64,000 nt of DNA from positions 620,001-684,000 of the forward strand of contig NZ_CP022999.1 of the NCBI RefSeq assembly GCF_002277895.1, given 5' to 3'. The DNA is from Rhizobium sp. 11515TR. Its GTDB lineage: Bacteria > Pseudomonadota > Alphaproteobacteria > Rhizobiales > Rhizobiaceae. Below are positions 24,532-33,408 of the stretch, one piece after another; positions within the stretch are counted from its first letter, which is position 1, and every line of letters begins with the position of its first letter. Position numbers and translations under genes: made by a program. The notes below the pieces were generated by a model that did no database searches, had not been told where the DNA came from, and saw nothing but the letters and a program-made list of their open reading frames with translations.

Positions 24532-25395
24532 ATGAGCGCGCCACAGATCATCCTTGCTCCACAGACAACGGAAGTCGCCGGCCACATCGCAGCCGTCGAG
24601 CAAAAGCTCGGCACGATGGAACTCCTTTGGCAGTCGGGCCTGTTCCGCAAGTCATTGCTGATCGTTATCCTCGCCGTCATATGGGAGGCCTATGCCCGGC
24701 ACCTCGACAATCCGCTGCTGTTTCCGACGCTGAGCGACACGCTGACCGCGCTTTATGACCGCTTCGCGGACGGCGTGCTGCCGGCCCGCATCTGGACCAC
24801 GCTGAAGATACTGGTGACCGGTTACATCTCGGGAACGGTGCTTGCCGCCGTGTTGACGGTCGTTGCGATCAACACCCGCATCGGCACCGATTTTCTCGAG
24901 ACCATGACGGCGATGTTCAATCCGCTGCCGGCCATCTCGCTGCTGCCGCTCGCCCTCATCTGGTTCGGCCTCGGTCCGGCAAGCCTCGTCTTCGTGCTTA
25001 TACATTCTGTGCTCTGGGCCGTCGCGCTTAACACGCATGCCGGCTTTCTCGGCGTTTCCCGCACCCTGCGCATGGTCGGCGCCAATTATGGGCTGACGGG
25101 TCTTTCCTATGTCTTCCGCATCCTGATCCCCGCGGCCTTCCCGTCGATCCTAACGGGGTTGAAAATCGGCTGGGCCTTCTCCTGGCGCACGCTGATCGCC
25201 GCCGAGCTCGTCTTCGGCGTCTCTTCCGGCCAGGGCGGCCTCGGCTGGTTCATCTTCGAAAACCGCAATCTTCTCGACATACCCTCGGTATTTGCCGGCC
25301 TGCTGACTGTGATCGTCATCGGGCTTATTGTCGAAAATCTGGTTTTCCAAACGATCGAACGCCGCACCCTGCTAAAATGGGGCATGAAGGAATGA
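24532..25395 (+). CDS. NitT/TauT-type ABC importer permease
   Basis: A 287-residue inner-membrane protein of the SsuC/TauC type with about six hydrophobic segments. It has the ARIWTTLKILVTGYISGTV segment, NPLPAISLLPLALIWFGLG, and the coupling loop FLGVSRTLRMVGANYGLTG. It forms the channel with the ATPase encoded 4 bp upstream. The dehydratase gene starts 55 bp downstream, so one transcript is likely. Confidence 0.93.
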   Translation: MSAPQIILAPQTTEVAGHIAAVEQKLGTMELLWQSGLFRKSLLIVILAVIWEAYARHLDNPLLFPTLSDTLTALYDRFADGVLPARIWTTLKILVTGYISGTVLAAVLTVVAINTRIGTDFLETMTAMFNPLPAISLLPLALIWFGLGPASLVFVLIHSVLWAVALNTHAGFLGVSRTLRMVGANYGLTGLSYVFRILIPAAFPSILTGLKIGWAFSWRTLIAAELVFGVSSGQGGLGWFIFENRNLLDIPSVFAGLLTVIVIGLIVENLVFQTIERRTLLKWGMKE

Positions 25396-25450
25396 TGCGG
25401 CGCATGCTTTTATCCCTTCGACCAACATTCGAATACAAGGCGCAACTACA

Positions 25451-27187
25451 ATGAACAGCAGGAAGAAGCCCCAGGATTTACGCAGCGCCAGATGGTTCGC
25501 CCCGGATGATCTCAGAAGCTCGGGGCATCGCTCGCGCACCATGCAGATGGGCTATGCACCCGAGGAATGGGTGGACAAGCCCGTCATCGCCATCCTCAAC
25601 ACCTGGTCCGACGCCAATCCGTGCCATGCTCATTTCAAGCATCGCGTCGAGGACGTGAAGCGCGGCATCTTGCAGGCCGGCGGCTTTCCGCTGGAGCTGC
25701 CGGCGCTGTCGCTATCGGAAAGCTACGTCAAGCCGACGACCATGCTCTATCGCAACATGCTCGCGATGGAGGCCGAAGAGCTTTTGCGCTCCCATCCGGT
25801 CGACGGCGCCGTGCTGATGGGCGGCTGCGACAAGACCACGCCGGGTCTTGTCATGGGCGCGCTCTCCATGGGCCTGCCGATGATCTACCTGCCTGCCGGC
25901 CCGATGCTGCGCGGCAATTATCGCGGCGAATATCTGGGATCCGGATCCGACGCCTGGAAGTTCTGGGACGAGCGCCGCGCCGGCACCATTTCGGAGAAGG
26001 AATGGGTCGATGTCGAGGCAGGCATCGCGCGTTCCTACGGCCACTGTATGACGATGGGCACGGCGAGCACGATGACGGCGATCGCCGAGGCGCTGGGCCT
26101 CACCCTCCCCGGCGCAAGCTCGATCCCCGCACCGGATGCCAACCATATCCGCATGTCATCAGCTGTCGGCCGGCGTATCGTCGAGATGGTTTGGGAAGAT
26201 CTGGTCCCCTCGAAAATCGTCACGCAGGCCGCCGTCAACAATGCCGTCGCTGTCGCGATGGCGACGGGCTGTTCCACCAATGCCGTCGTCCATCTGATTG
26301 CCATGGCACGCCGCGCCGGCACCAATCTCTCGCTCGACGATCTCGACAAGGCCGGACGCACGACACCCGTGCTCGCCAATATCAGGCCGACCGGCAAGAC
26401 CTATCTGATGGAAGATTTTTACTATGCCGGCGGCCTCCGGGCACTGATGTCCAAGCTCGCCTCCAAGCTCGATCTTTCCACGCTGACCGTCTCCGGCGTC
26501 ACCCTCGGCGAAACGCTGGAGGGAGCGAAATGCTACAATGACGACGTGATCCGCTCGCTCGACAATCCGGTCTATCATGAAGGCTCGCTTGCGGTGTTGA
26601 AGGGCAACCTTGCACCAACCGGCGCCGTCATCAAGCCGGCCGCCTGCGATCCGCGCTTCCACAAGCACCAGGGTCCGGCACTCGTCTTCGACAGCTATCC
26701 TGAGATGAAGGCGGCGGTCGACGATGAGGATCTCGACATTACGCCCGATCACGTCATGGTGCTGCGCGGTGCCGGCCCGCAAGGCGGTCCCGGTATGCCG
26801 GAATGGGGGATGCTACCGATCCCGAAGGCGCTTCTGAAGAAAGGGCATAGGGATATGCTCCGCCTCTCCGATGCCCGCATGAGCGGCACCAGCTATGGCG
26901 CCTGCATTCTGCACGTCTCACCCGAGTCCCATATCGGCGGCCCGCTGGCGCTCTTGCGTAACGGCGATATCGTCCGCCTCGATCTCGAGGCACGGCGCAT
27001 CGACATGCTCGTTGACGAAGACGAATTGCAGCGCCGTCGCGATGCCTGGGTCAAGCCGGCGGAAAAATTCGGCCGAGGCTATGGCTGGATGTTCTCGCGC
27101 CATGTGGCGCAGGCCGATACCGGCTGTGATTTCGACTTCCTGGAAAACAGCTTCGGCCCGATGCCGGGCGAACCCGACATCTACTAA
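25451..27187 (+). CDS. IlvD/Edd-family dehydratase, probably of a sugar acid
   Basis: A 578-residue dehydratase with the cysteines expected for an Fe-S cluster at C58 (SDANPCHAHF), C126 (GGCDKTTPG, with K128 next to it) and C199 (GHCMTMGTAST). Late motifs are GNLAPTGAVIKPAA, GPQGGPGMPEWG and DARMSGTSYGACILHVSPE. Length and motifs are closer to the L-arabinonate dehydratase group than to housekeeping dihydroxy-acid dehydratase. It would remove water from a 2,3-dihydroxy acid to give a 2-keto-3-deoxy acid. Expression together with an importer and an RraA-like aldolase suggests a short catabolic route; the substrate is unknown. Confidence 0.9.
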   Translation: MNSRKKPQDLRSARWFAPDDLRSSGHRSRTMQMGYAPEEWVDKPVIAILNTWSDANPCHAHFKHRVEDVKRGILQAGGFPLELPALSLSESYVKPTTMLYRNMLAMEAEELLRSHPVDGAVLMGGCDKTTPGLVMGALSMGLPMIYLPAGPMLRGNYRGEYLGSGSDAWKFWDERRAGTISEKEWVDVEAGIARSYGHCMTMGTASTMTAIAEALGLTLPGASSIPAPDANHIRMSSAVGRRIVEMVWEDLVPSKIVTQAAVNNAVAVAMATGCSTNAVVHLIAMARRAGTNLSLDDLDKAGRTTPVLANIRPTGKTYLMEDFYYAGGLRALMSKLASKLDLSTLTVSGVTLGETLEGAKCYNDDVIRSLDNPVYHEGSLAVLKGNLAPTGAVIKPAACDPRFHKHQGPALVFDSYPEMKAAVDDEDLDITPDHVMVLRGAGPQGGPGMPEWGMLPIPKALLKKGHRDMLRLSDARMSGTSYGACILHVSPESHIGGPLALLRNGDIVRLDLEARRIDMLVDEDELQRRRDAWVKPAEKFGRGYGWMFSRHVAQADTGCDFDFLENSFGPMPGEPDIY

Positions 27188-27205
27188 TCACGAGGGATAT
27201 ATCGC

Positions 27206-27931
27206 ATGAGCAACTATGTGCTGAGCAAAGAGACGCGCGACAAGCTGATGGGTGTCGCAACACCGACGATCGCCACCGCGCTTTTCCGGCGCGGCCTGCG
27301 CAACCAGTTCATCCAGGATGTGCGCCCGCTCTCGCCGAAGAAGGCAAACATGGTCGGCCAGGCCTTCACGCTGCGCTATATTCCGGCGCGCGAGGACCTG
27401 AATACGCTGGAAGTCTTCCGCAACCCAGAGCATCCGCAGCGTGCCGCCGTCGAGCAATGCCCGCCCGGCTTCGTGCTGGTCATGGATAGCCGCAAAGATG
27501 CACGCGCCGCCTCTGCCGGCTCCATTCTCATCTCGCGTCTGCAGGTGCGTGGGGTGGCCGGCGTCGTCACCGATGGCGGCTTCCGCGACAGCCCGGAAAT
27601 CGCCGCCCTCGATATCCCCTCCTATCATCACCGCCCGTCCGCACCGACGAACCTGACGCTGCATCAGGCCATCGAAATCAACGGTCCGATCGGCTGCGGC
27701 GATGTGGCAGTTTTTCCTGGCGACGTGCTGGTTGGCGATAATGAGGGCGTCATCGTCATCCCCGCGCACCTTGCCGATGAGATTGCCACTGAGACCGTGG
27801 AAATGACGGCCTATGAGGACTTCGTCACGGAAGAGGTCATGAACGGTGCGACCATCATCGGCCTCTATCCGGCGACCAGCGACGCGCCGAAACTCAAATT
27901 CGCCGAATGGCGGAAGCGGAAGGGTCGATAA
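27206..27931 (+). CDS. RraA-like family protein, possible 2-oxo-acid aldolase
   Basis: The 241-residue protein has the RraA/HMG-aldolase core: SAGSILISRLQVRGVAGVVTDGGFRD, in which the G-x20-R-D pattern (TDGGFRD, 122-128) binds the metal and pyruvate moiety, then PGDVLVGDNEGVIVIP. Members are either RNase E inhibitors or class II aldolases; in a catabolic operon the aldolase or decarboxylase role is likelier. It follows the dehydratase by 18 bp and ends at the bidirectional hairpin at 27946. It probably acts on the keto acid made by the dehydratase (inference). Confidence 0.88.
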   Translation: MSNYVLSKETRDKLMGVATPTIATALFRRGLRNQFIQDVRPLSPKKANMVGQAFTLRYIPAREDLNTLEVFRNPEHPQRAAVEQCPPGFVLVMDSRKDARAASAGSILISRLQVRGVAGVVTDGGFRDSPEIAALDIPSYHHRPSAPTNLTLHQAIEINGPIGCGDVAVFPGDVLVGDNEGVIVIPAHLADEIATETVEMTAYEDFVTEEVMNGATIIGLYPATSDAPKLKFAEWRKRKGR

Positions 27932-27945
27932 GACCACATAGGTCA

Positions 27946-27972
27946 CGCAGCCGGCGGATTTATCCGGCTGCG
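27946..27972. terminator. Hairpin between convergent genes
   Basis: CGCAGCCGG (27946-27954) pairs perfectly with CCGGCTGCG (27964-27972) over a 9-nt loop, between the stops of the RraA-like gene and the DUF922 gene. It probably terminates transcription from both sides, although T-runs are poor. Confidence 0.65.
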
Positions 27973-27982
27973 GCTCTCTTAG

Positions 27983-28606
27983 TTACTCTTCCTTGACCAG
28001 CTTCAGAACGAGCTGCTGGAGATTGCCGCCATCGCTGAATTCGACCCTATCGAAATCGCTGTTGCGCTGCCGTTCCCTGTTGGAAATCTCACCGAGCCGC
28101 TTCGTCAGTTCCACGCGGATTTTGCTGCATTTCGGGTCGTCGGGCACGGAAAAGCCGACGCTCATCGTCTCGATCTCCTTGACCATATCCTTGATGAAGC
28201 CGCCATGTACCCGCTCATGCGCCTCGACTCCGGCGATGAATTTCTGCCAGCTTTTGCGGGTCGACGCCGGCAATTGCGCCGAAGGCTTCGGCAGCGTGTA
28301 GGTAATGATCAGCTTCGGTATGTTGACCGTGATCATGCAGGTGCCGTCCGGCTGCGGTTCGTATTTCCGGGTCCAGGTCAGCTTGAAATCGGTATGGGCG
28401 ATCGCCCTGACCTTGGGTCCGAGCAAGGGACCGCGCTCGCCGATGGAATCGTAGAGCTCGCGCCCCGATGTTCCTGTAATTGCGTAGGTCTTGGTCGTCT
28501 CGACCGCCCGCCACTCGGCATGAGCGATCATCGGCAAGGAGGCAATGCACGTCACCGCTACCAGTAATCGGATATCTGCTTTCACGAACGTCCCCTGCAT
28601 GCCCAC
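27983..28606 (-). CDS. DUF922-type secreted protein with HExxH motif
   Basis: A 207-residue protein with a signal peptide (hydrophobic VAVTCIASLPMIAHA, cleavage near residue 30). The core YAITGTSGRELYDSIGERGP and the region GVEAHERVHGGF match DUF922, described as predicted Zn-dependent proteases; HERVH is the HExxH metal site. It would act in the periplasm on unknown substrates. No operon partner is evident; recX lies 54 bp away on the same strand. Confidence 0.8.
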   Translation of the reverse strand: MGMQGTFVKADIRLLVAVTCIASLPMIAHAEWRAVETTKTYAITGTSGRELYDSIGERGPLLGPKVRAIAHTDFKLTWTRKYEPQPDGTCMITVNIPKLIITYTLPKPSAQLPASTRKSWQKFIAGVEAHERVHGGFIKDMVKEIETMSVGFSVPDDPKCSKIRVELTKRLGEISNRERQRNSDFDRVEFSDGGNLQQLVLKLVKEE

Positions 28607-28660
28607 TCAAGCGCGGCAAAGCTAGCGGGTGACTTCGGCTATTTCAATGAGCATCGATCT

Positions 28661-29197
28661 TCAGAATGCCGTGGCCGACAGCAACAGTTCCTCGGCATCC
28701 TCTCGCTCCATCTCGAAGACCCGTTTGCCGACTGCGAAGCTGAAACCGTTGCGGGCGAAGGCGGATAGTTCCTTTGCCTTGCGCTTTTCATCGAGATCGC
28801 CGCGCCGGAAGGGGCCGAAACCGCGTTTCCTGGCAAAGATGACGGCGGAATGGAGATCGTCGACCTCCTCCACGGCCGCAACGACCGTTTCGCCAGCAAT
28901 GCCTTTGGACGCGAGCTTGAAGGCGATGGCTTTCTTCGATTTGCCGGAACGAACTGCCGAGCGCGTGCTGATCTCGGCGAAAGCGACGTCATCAAGCACT
29001 TTCAGTTCATAAGCGAATTTGACGGCGAAATCGGCAAGTGCCTTGATCTGCGCATCGCTGATATCCTCGAACTTCTGCTTCGCCTTCTTGGCGATCGCGT
29101 CGAACAGCTGCTTCTCGGTCATCATCCGGCGCTCGAGACGATAGATGGTGGAGTTGCGTGCCCAGGAGAGCATGCGGCTTGTCGGCGTTTCATCCAT
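28661..29197 (-). CDS. recX: RecX-family regulatory protein
   Basis: From MDETPTSRML the protein has 178 residues. It shows the helical repeats of RecX: TEKQLFDAIAKKAKQKFED, VLDDVAFAEISTRSAVRSGKSKKAIAFKLASKGI and a C-terminal part with FARKRGFGPF. RecX inhibits RecA filaments. The position away from recA is usual in rhizobia. An ATG four codons earlier (29209) is also possible. Confidence 0.85.
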   Translation of the reverse strand: MDETPTSRMLSWARNSTIYRLERRMMTEKQLFDAIAKKAKQKFEDISDAQIKALADFAVKFAYELKVLDDVAFAEISTRSAVRSGKSKKAIAFKLASKGIAGETVVAAVEEVDDLHSAVIFARKRGFGPFRRGDLDEKRKAKELSAFARNGFSFAVGKRVFEMEREDAEELLLSATAF

Positions 29198-29456
29198 GAA
29201 GGGAAGCATTCGGCGAGAAAGGAATCATCACCGAGAATTTTACGCAAGCCAGATCGCTCAGGCAATGAATGCGCTTGGTAATCATGGGATGATTGGTTAT
29301 GCTCATTTTGCGGCCAAGGCAGTCAAACGCCGAGCGTCGAACCCCATCGACGGTGGAGGCCGTCTCAAGCATCACATTGCTATGGATCACGGAGCCTGCG
29401 GCTTTCCCGGCAGCTTTGCCGATCGGGTGCCAGCGCTCCGTTCAGAGGAGGCAGGA

Positions 29457-30488
29457 ATGGATTATCGCAAGCTCGGCCCAAGCGGGGCCGTTGTCACGGC
29501 CTATTGCCTTGGCACCATGACTTTCGGCGCGGAAGCAGACGAGGCCGCATCGCATAAACTTCTTGACGATTATTTCGCATGGGGCGGCAATTTCATCGAC
29601 ACCGCCGATGTCTACAGCGCCGGCAAGTCTGAGGAGATCATCGGCCGTTGGCTGAAAGCTCGCCCCGCCGAGGCCCGCCAGGCCATCATCGCAACCAAGG
29701 GCCGTTTCCCAATGGGCAACGGTCCGAACGATCTCGGTCTGTCGCGTCGTCATCTCGGCCAGGCGCTGGACGATTCCCTGCGCCGTCTCGGCATCGAACA
29801 TATCGATCTTTATCAGATGCATGCCTGGGATGCCCTGACGCCGATCGAGGAGACGTTGCGGTTTCTCGACGATGCCGTGCGCGCCGGCAAGATCGGCTAC
29901 TACGGCTTCTCCAATTACGTCGGCTGGCATATCGCCAAGGCCGTCGAGATCGCCAAGGCACAGGGTTACACGCGGCCGGTGACGCTGCAGCCGCAATATA
30001 ATCTGCTCGTTCGCGACATCGAGCTCGAGATCGTCGATGCCTGCCTTGATGCCGGCTTGGGCCTGCTTCCCTGGTCGCCGCTTGGCGGCGGATGGCTAAC
30101 AGGCAAATATAAGCGCGACGAAATGCCGACCGGCGCCACGCGGCTTGGCGAGAACCCCAACCGCGGCAGCGAATCCTTCGCGCCACGCAACGCCCAGGAA
30201 CGGACCTGGGCAATCATTGCCGCCGTCGAGGAGATCGCCAGAACACGAGACGTGACCATGGCACAGGTAGCGCTTGCCTGGACGGCAGCACGCCCGGCGG
30301 TAACGTCAGTCATTCTCGGCGCCCGCACGCCCGAGCAGCTTGCCGACAATCTTGGCGCCGCCAAGCTGACGCTCTCGGAGGCGGAGATGGATCGGCTGAA
30401 CGAGGTCAGCGCGCCGCAACCCGCTGCCTATCCTTATGGCGAAAGCGGCCGGAACCAGCGCCATCGCAAGATAGAGGGTGGCCGTTAA
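29457..30488 (+). CDS. Aldo/keto reductase
   Basis: A 343-residue TIM-barrel reductase from MDYRKLGPSG, with AGAGGAGG 6 bases before the ATG at 29457. Catalytic residues are visible: D51 and Y53 in DTADVYSAG, Lys in ATKGRF and His in LYQMHAWD. NADPH-binding segments SPLGGGWLTG and SVILGARTPEQL are intact. It reduces aldehydes or ketones; substrate unknown. It converges on a second reductase of the same family, and a perfect 12-bp hairpin separates them. Confidence 0.9.
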   Translation: MDYRKLGPSGAVVTAYCLGTMTFGAEADEAASHKLLDDYFAWGGNFIDTADVYSAGKSEEIIGRWLKARPAEARQAIIATKGRFPMGNGPNDLGLSRRHLGQALDDSLRRLGIEHIDLYQMHAWDALTPIEETLRFLDDAVRAGKIGYYGFSNYVGWHIAKAVEIAKAQGYTRPVTLQPQYNLLVRDIELEIVDACLDAGLGLLPWSPLGGGWLTGKYKRDEMPTGATRLGENPNRGSESFAPRNAQERTWAIIAAVEEIARTRDVTMAQVALAWTAARPAVTSVILGARTPEQLADNLGAAKLTLSEAEMDRLNEVSAPQPAAYPYGESGRNQRHRKIEGGR

Positions 30489-30497
30489 GTCGCATCC

Positions 30498-30527
30498 GGC
30501 GGCGAAGCATTTGCCTGCTTCGCCGCC
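30498..30527. terminator. Perfect 12-bp hairpin between convergent reductases
   Basis: GGCGGCGAAGCA (30498-30509) pairs with TGCTTCGCCGCC (30516-30527) over a 6-nt loop, centred between the two aldo/keto reductase stops. It is likely a bidirectional terminator. Confidence 0.75.
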
Positions 30528-30549
30528 GTCGTTGGGATCGCCTGCTGCG

Positions 30550-31584
30550 TCAGACGAGCGGCGGGTTAAGTCTGGCAAAACCTTCCTTGCGTCGGTAGGG
30601 AAAATAGGGATAGGGAGCCGTTATCTCACTGACCTTATCCAGCCTCTCGATCTGCTCTTTCGAAAGCGTCCAGCCGACCGCACCGAGATTCTGCCGCAAC
30701 TGCTCCTCGTTGCGCGCGCCAATGATGACGCTTGCAACGGTCGGCCGGCTCAGTAGCCAGTTGATGGCGATTTGCGGCACGTTCTTCCCAGTCTCGACAG
30801 CAATCTCATCCAGCACATCGACGATATCGAACAGCTTGTCGTCATCGACGGGCGGGCCGAAGGTCGCGGTTTCGTGCAAGCGGCTCTTTTCGGGCAATGG
30901 CTGTCCGCGACGAATCTTGCCGGTAAGCCTGCCCCATGCCAGCGGACTCCAGACCAGGGCGCCGACATTCTGATCCGCAGCGAGCGGCATCAGCTCCCAT
31001 TCGTAATCGCGGCCGGCGAGCGAGTAATAGACCTGATGGGCGACATGACGCACGTAGGAGTGCTTCTCCGAAACAGCGAGCGATTTCATCAGCTCCCAGC
31101 CGGCGAAGTTGGAAGCGCCGATGTAGCGGACCTTTCCCGCCTTCACGAGGCCATCAAGGGTGGAAAGCGTTTCCTCAATGGGCGTCGAGGCGTCGAAAGC
31201 ATGCAATTGCAAAAGGTCGATATAATCGGTGCCGAGCCGCCGCAAGGTGGCGTCCACCGATGTAATCAAGCGCGAACGCGAACTCCCCCAATCGGCCGGT
31301 CCATCGCCCATCGGCAAAGCTGTCTTCGTCGAGATCAGGACAGCATCCCGCCTGCCCCGGATCGCCTGACCAAGCACCTCTTCCGATGCGCCTGCCGAAT
31401 AGACATCGGCCGTGTCGAAGAGATTGACGCCGGCCTTGAGGCAGATGTCGACCAAGCGCCGCGCTTCTATCGCATCCGTCGAGCCCCAGGCGCTGAAGAG
31501 AGGCCCGCTGCCGGCAAAGGTGCCGGCGCCGAAACTGAGAACCGGAACGCGCAAGCCGGAAGCACCGAGATTTCTGTATTCCAT
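30550..31584 (-). CDS. Aldo/keto reductase, LysR-linked
   Basis: A 344-residue reductase with D60 and Y62 in DTADVYSAG, the Lys in STKTALP, LLQLHAFD, and SPLAWGRLTGK plus SVIIGARNEEQL for NADPH. It resembles the upstream paralogue only moderately, so a recent duplication is unlikely. It is divergent from a LysR-type gene 95 bp away, the usual arrangement of a reductase under a LysR activator. Confidence 0.9.
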   Translation of the reverse strand: MEYRNLGASGLRVPVLSFGAGTFAGSGPLFSAWGSTDAIEARRLVDICLKAGVNLFDTADVYSAGASEEVLGQAIRGRRDAVLISTKTALPMGDGPADWGSSRSRLITSVDATLRRLGTDYIDLLQLHAFDASTPIEETLSTLDGLVKAGKVRYIGASNFAGWELMKSLAVSEKHSYVRHVAHQVYYSLAGRDYEWELMPLAADQNVGALVWSPLAWGRLTGKIRRGQPLPEKSRLHETATFGPPVDDDKLFDIVDVLDEIAVETGKNVPQIAINWLLSRPTVASVIIGARNEEQLRQNLGAVGWTLSKEQIERLDKVSEITAPYPYFPYRRKEGFARLNPPLV

Positions 31585-31678
31585 CGTCTGTCTCCTATTG
31601 GTTCTTCAGTTAGATAGACGCTCGAATGAAGATGATATAGATTGCCGGAAAGAAACTAATTTGTGATTTGAATTCATC

Positions 31679-32581
31679 ATGAGCCGCCAAGAGATCAATC
31701 GCTCCGGGGAAATGGAAGTCTTCGTGCGTGCGGTGGAACTTGGCGGCTTCACTGCCGCGGCCGCGGCCTGCCGGATGACGCCGTCTGCCGTTAGCAAGCT
31801 TATTACGAGACTCGAAAAGCGCCTCGGCGCGCGGCTTATCCACCGCTCGACGCGGCGATTGCAGCTCACCCCAGAGGGATGCGCCTTCTTCGAGCGCAGC
31901 GTCGCCATTCTTGCCGATATTGCCGAAGCCGAACGCCATGCATCGGCGGGAGAGCAGGTAGCCGGCCATATCCGCATCAACACCAGCGGTTCCTTCGGCA
32001 ATCATGTGCTGGCTCCGCTCGTTCCGAGCTTCATGGCGCTGTATCCCAATGTCTCGCTGGAGATATTCCATACGGATCGGGTCATCGACCTGATGGAGGA
32101 GCGCGCTGATGTCGCCATCCGTGCTGGGCCGCTGAAGAGCTCCAGCCTGATGGCCCGCAAGCTTGGAACGACACGAAGCATCATTGTCGCCTCGCCGGAC
32201 TATCTACGCAGGCATGGGACGCCGCGCTCTCTGGTCGAGCTGACAAAACATTGCCGCATTAGCTTTAGCTATTCCCGGGCAATCGAAGGCTGGCCTTTGC
32301 TGGATAACGGCGTGGTTACGACGATCCCCGCCGCACGCAGCCTGCAGGTGAGCGACGGCGAAGCCATGCGTCATCTTGCACTTGCCGGCGCCGGCCTAGC
32401 CCGGCTTGCCGCTTTCACCGTCAAATCGGATATCGCGGCGGGGCGGCTGCAGCCCGTGCTGGAAGAATTCAATCCCGGAGATATCGAGGAATTCCACGCC
32501 GTCTATATCGGCCAGGGCGGCCCCCTGCCAGCGCGCGTGCGTGCCTTGCTGGATTTCTTGCGCGAGAATGTCAGCCTTTGA
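31679..32581 (+). CDS. LysR-family regulator
   Basis: A 300-residue protein: N-terminal winged helix (EVFVRAVELGGFTAAAAACRMTPS start, KLITRLEKRLGARL) and a type-2 periplasmic-fold effector domain (FMALYPNVSLEIF, LMEERADVAIRAG). It probably regulates the divergent aldo/keto reductase. The effector is unknown. Its stop overlaps the U-run end of the terminator that serves the converging peroxiredoxin gene. Confidence 0.92.
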   Translation: MSRQEINRSGEMEVFVRAVELGGFTAAAAACRMTPSAVSKLITRLEKRLGARLIHRSTRRLQLTPEGCAFFERSVAILADIAEAERHASAGEQVAGHIRINTSGSFGNHVLAPLVPSFMALYPNVSLEIFHTDRVIDLMEERADVAIRAGPLKSSSLMARKLGTTRSIIVASPDYLRRHGTPRSLVELTKHCRISFSYSRAIEGWPLLDNGVVTTIPAARSLQVSDGEAMRHLALAGAGLARLAAFTVKSDIAAGRLQPVLEEFNPGDIEEFHAVYIGQGGPLPARVRALLDFLRENVSL

Positions 32582-32612
32582 AAAAGCGATGCGGCCTGAA
32601 CGACCGCATCGC
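32581..32612 (-). terminator. Intrinsic terminator of the peroxiredoxin gene
   Basis: Read on the minus strand GCGATGCGG pairs with CCGCATCGC (9 bp, 9-nt loop; 32586-32612), followed directly by TTTTT (32585-32581). It therefore fits a Rho-independent terminator for the minus-strand peroxiredoxin gene. The T-run abuts the lysR stop. Confidence 0.8.
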
Positions 32613-32641
32613 ATCCCTTGGAAAGGCGATCGTGGCGCCGA

Positions 32642-33301
32642 TCAGGCTGATGGCTGGCGGGTCTTTCGCAGATAGGGCAAGACCGTGTCGAACGAGCCGA
32701 AGCGGGTGATGGCATCTTCGTTGGAGACGGCGGCGGTGATGATGACGTCCTCGCCCTGCTGCCAGTTTGCCGGTGTTGCGACCTGATGCTTGGATGTCAG
32801 CTGGATCGAGTCGATCGCACGCAGGATTTCGCCGAAGTTCCGGCCCGTCGTCATCGGATAGGTAAGGATTAGCTTGATCTTCTTGTCGGGACCAACGACG
32901 AAAACGGAGCGAACCGTGGCATTATCAGCCGGCGTGCGGCCTTCCGAGCTTTCGCCGGCGCCTGCCGGCAGCATGTCATAGAGTTTGGCGATCTTCAGGT
33001 CCTTGTCGCCGATCAGCGGATAATCGACGTCGAAACCGGTCGCCGTCTTGATATCGTTCTTCCAGCGACCATGGCTCTCTACGGGATCGACGGAAATACC
33101 GATGATCTTGACGCCGCGCTTGCGGAATTCGCCTTCGAGGCCAGCCATTGCGCCGAGTTCCGTCGTGCAGACCGGCGTGAAGTTCTTCGGATGCGAGAAG
33201 AGCACGGCCCAGCCGTTACCGATCCAGTCATGGAACTTAATCTCGCCCTGCGTCGTCTCGGCCGTAAAATCCGGCGCGATATCGTTGATGCGCAAACTCA
33301 T
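32642..33301 (-). CDS. 1-Cys peroxiredoxin (Prx6/AhpC-TSA type)
   Basis: From MSLRINDIAP the protein has 219 residues, as usual for Prx6. The peroxidatic cysteine is C45 in NFTPVCTTELG, and the Prx6 features SVDPVESHGRW and the C-terminal extension YLRKTRQPSA are present. It reduces hydrogen peroxide and organic peroxides in the cytoplasm. GGAGGTAAGACA precedes the ATG at 33301. It is monocistronic with its own terminator. Confidence 0.94.
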   Translation of the reverse strand: MSLRINDIAPDFTAETTQGEIKFHDWIGNGWAVLFSHPKNFTPVCTTELGAMAGLEGEFRKRGVKIIGISVDPVESHGRWKNDIKTATGFDVDYPLIGDKDLKIAKLYDMLPAGAGESSEGRTPADNATVRSVFVVGPDKKIKLILTYPMTTGRNFGEILRAIDSIQLTSKHQVATPANWQQGEDVIITAAVSNEDAITRFGSFDTVLPYLRKTRQPSA

Positions 33302-33408
33302 TGTCTTACCTCCAAAACCTGCCCCGGCGCGCATTTGTAACAGCCAGGGAACGAGAAAAAAATTCGTCGCACAATGGCGTCGAATGTCGGATATGAAAAG
33401 GCCTTCTT

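Noticed and set aside
25567..26541. Second plus-strand frame inside the dehydratase gene
   Set aside because: The dehydratase frame contains all family motifs; the other frame is arginine-rich and motif-free.
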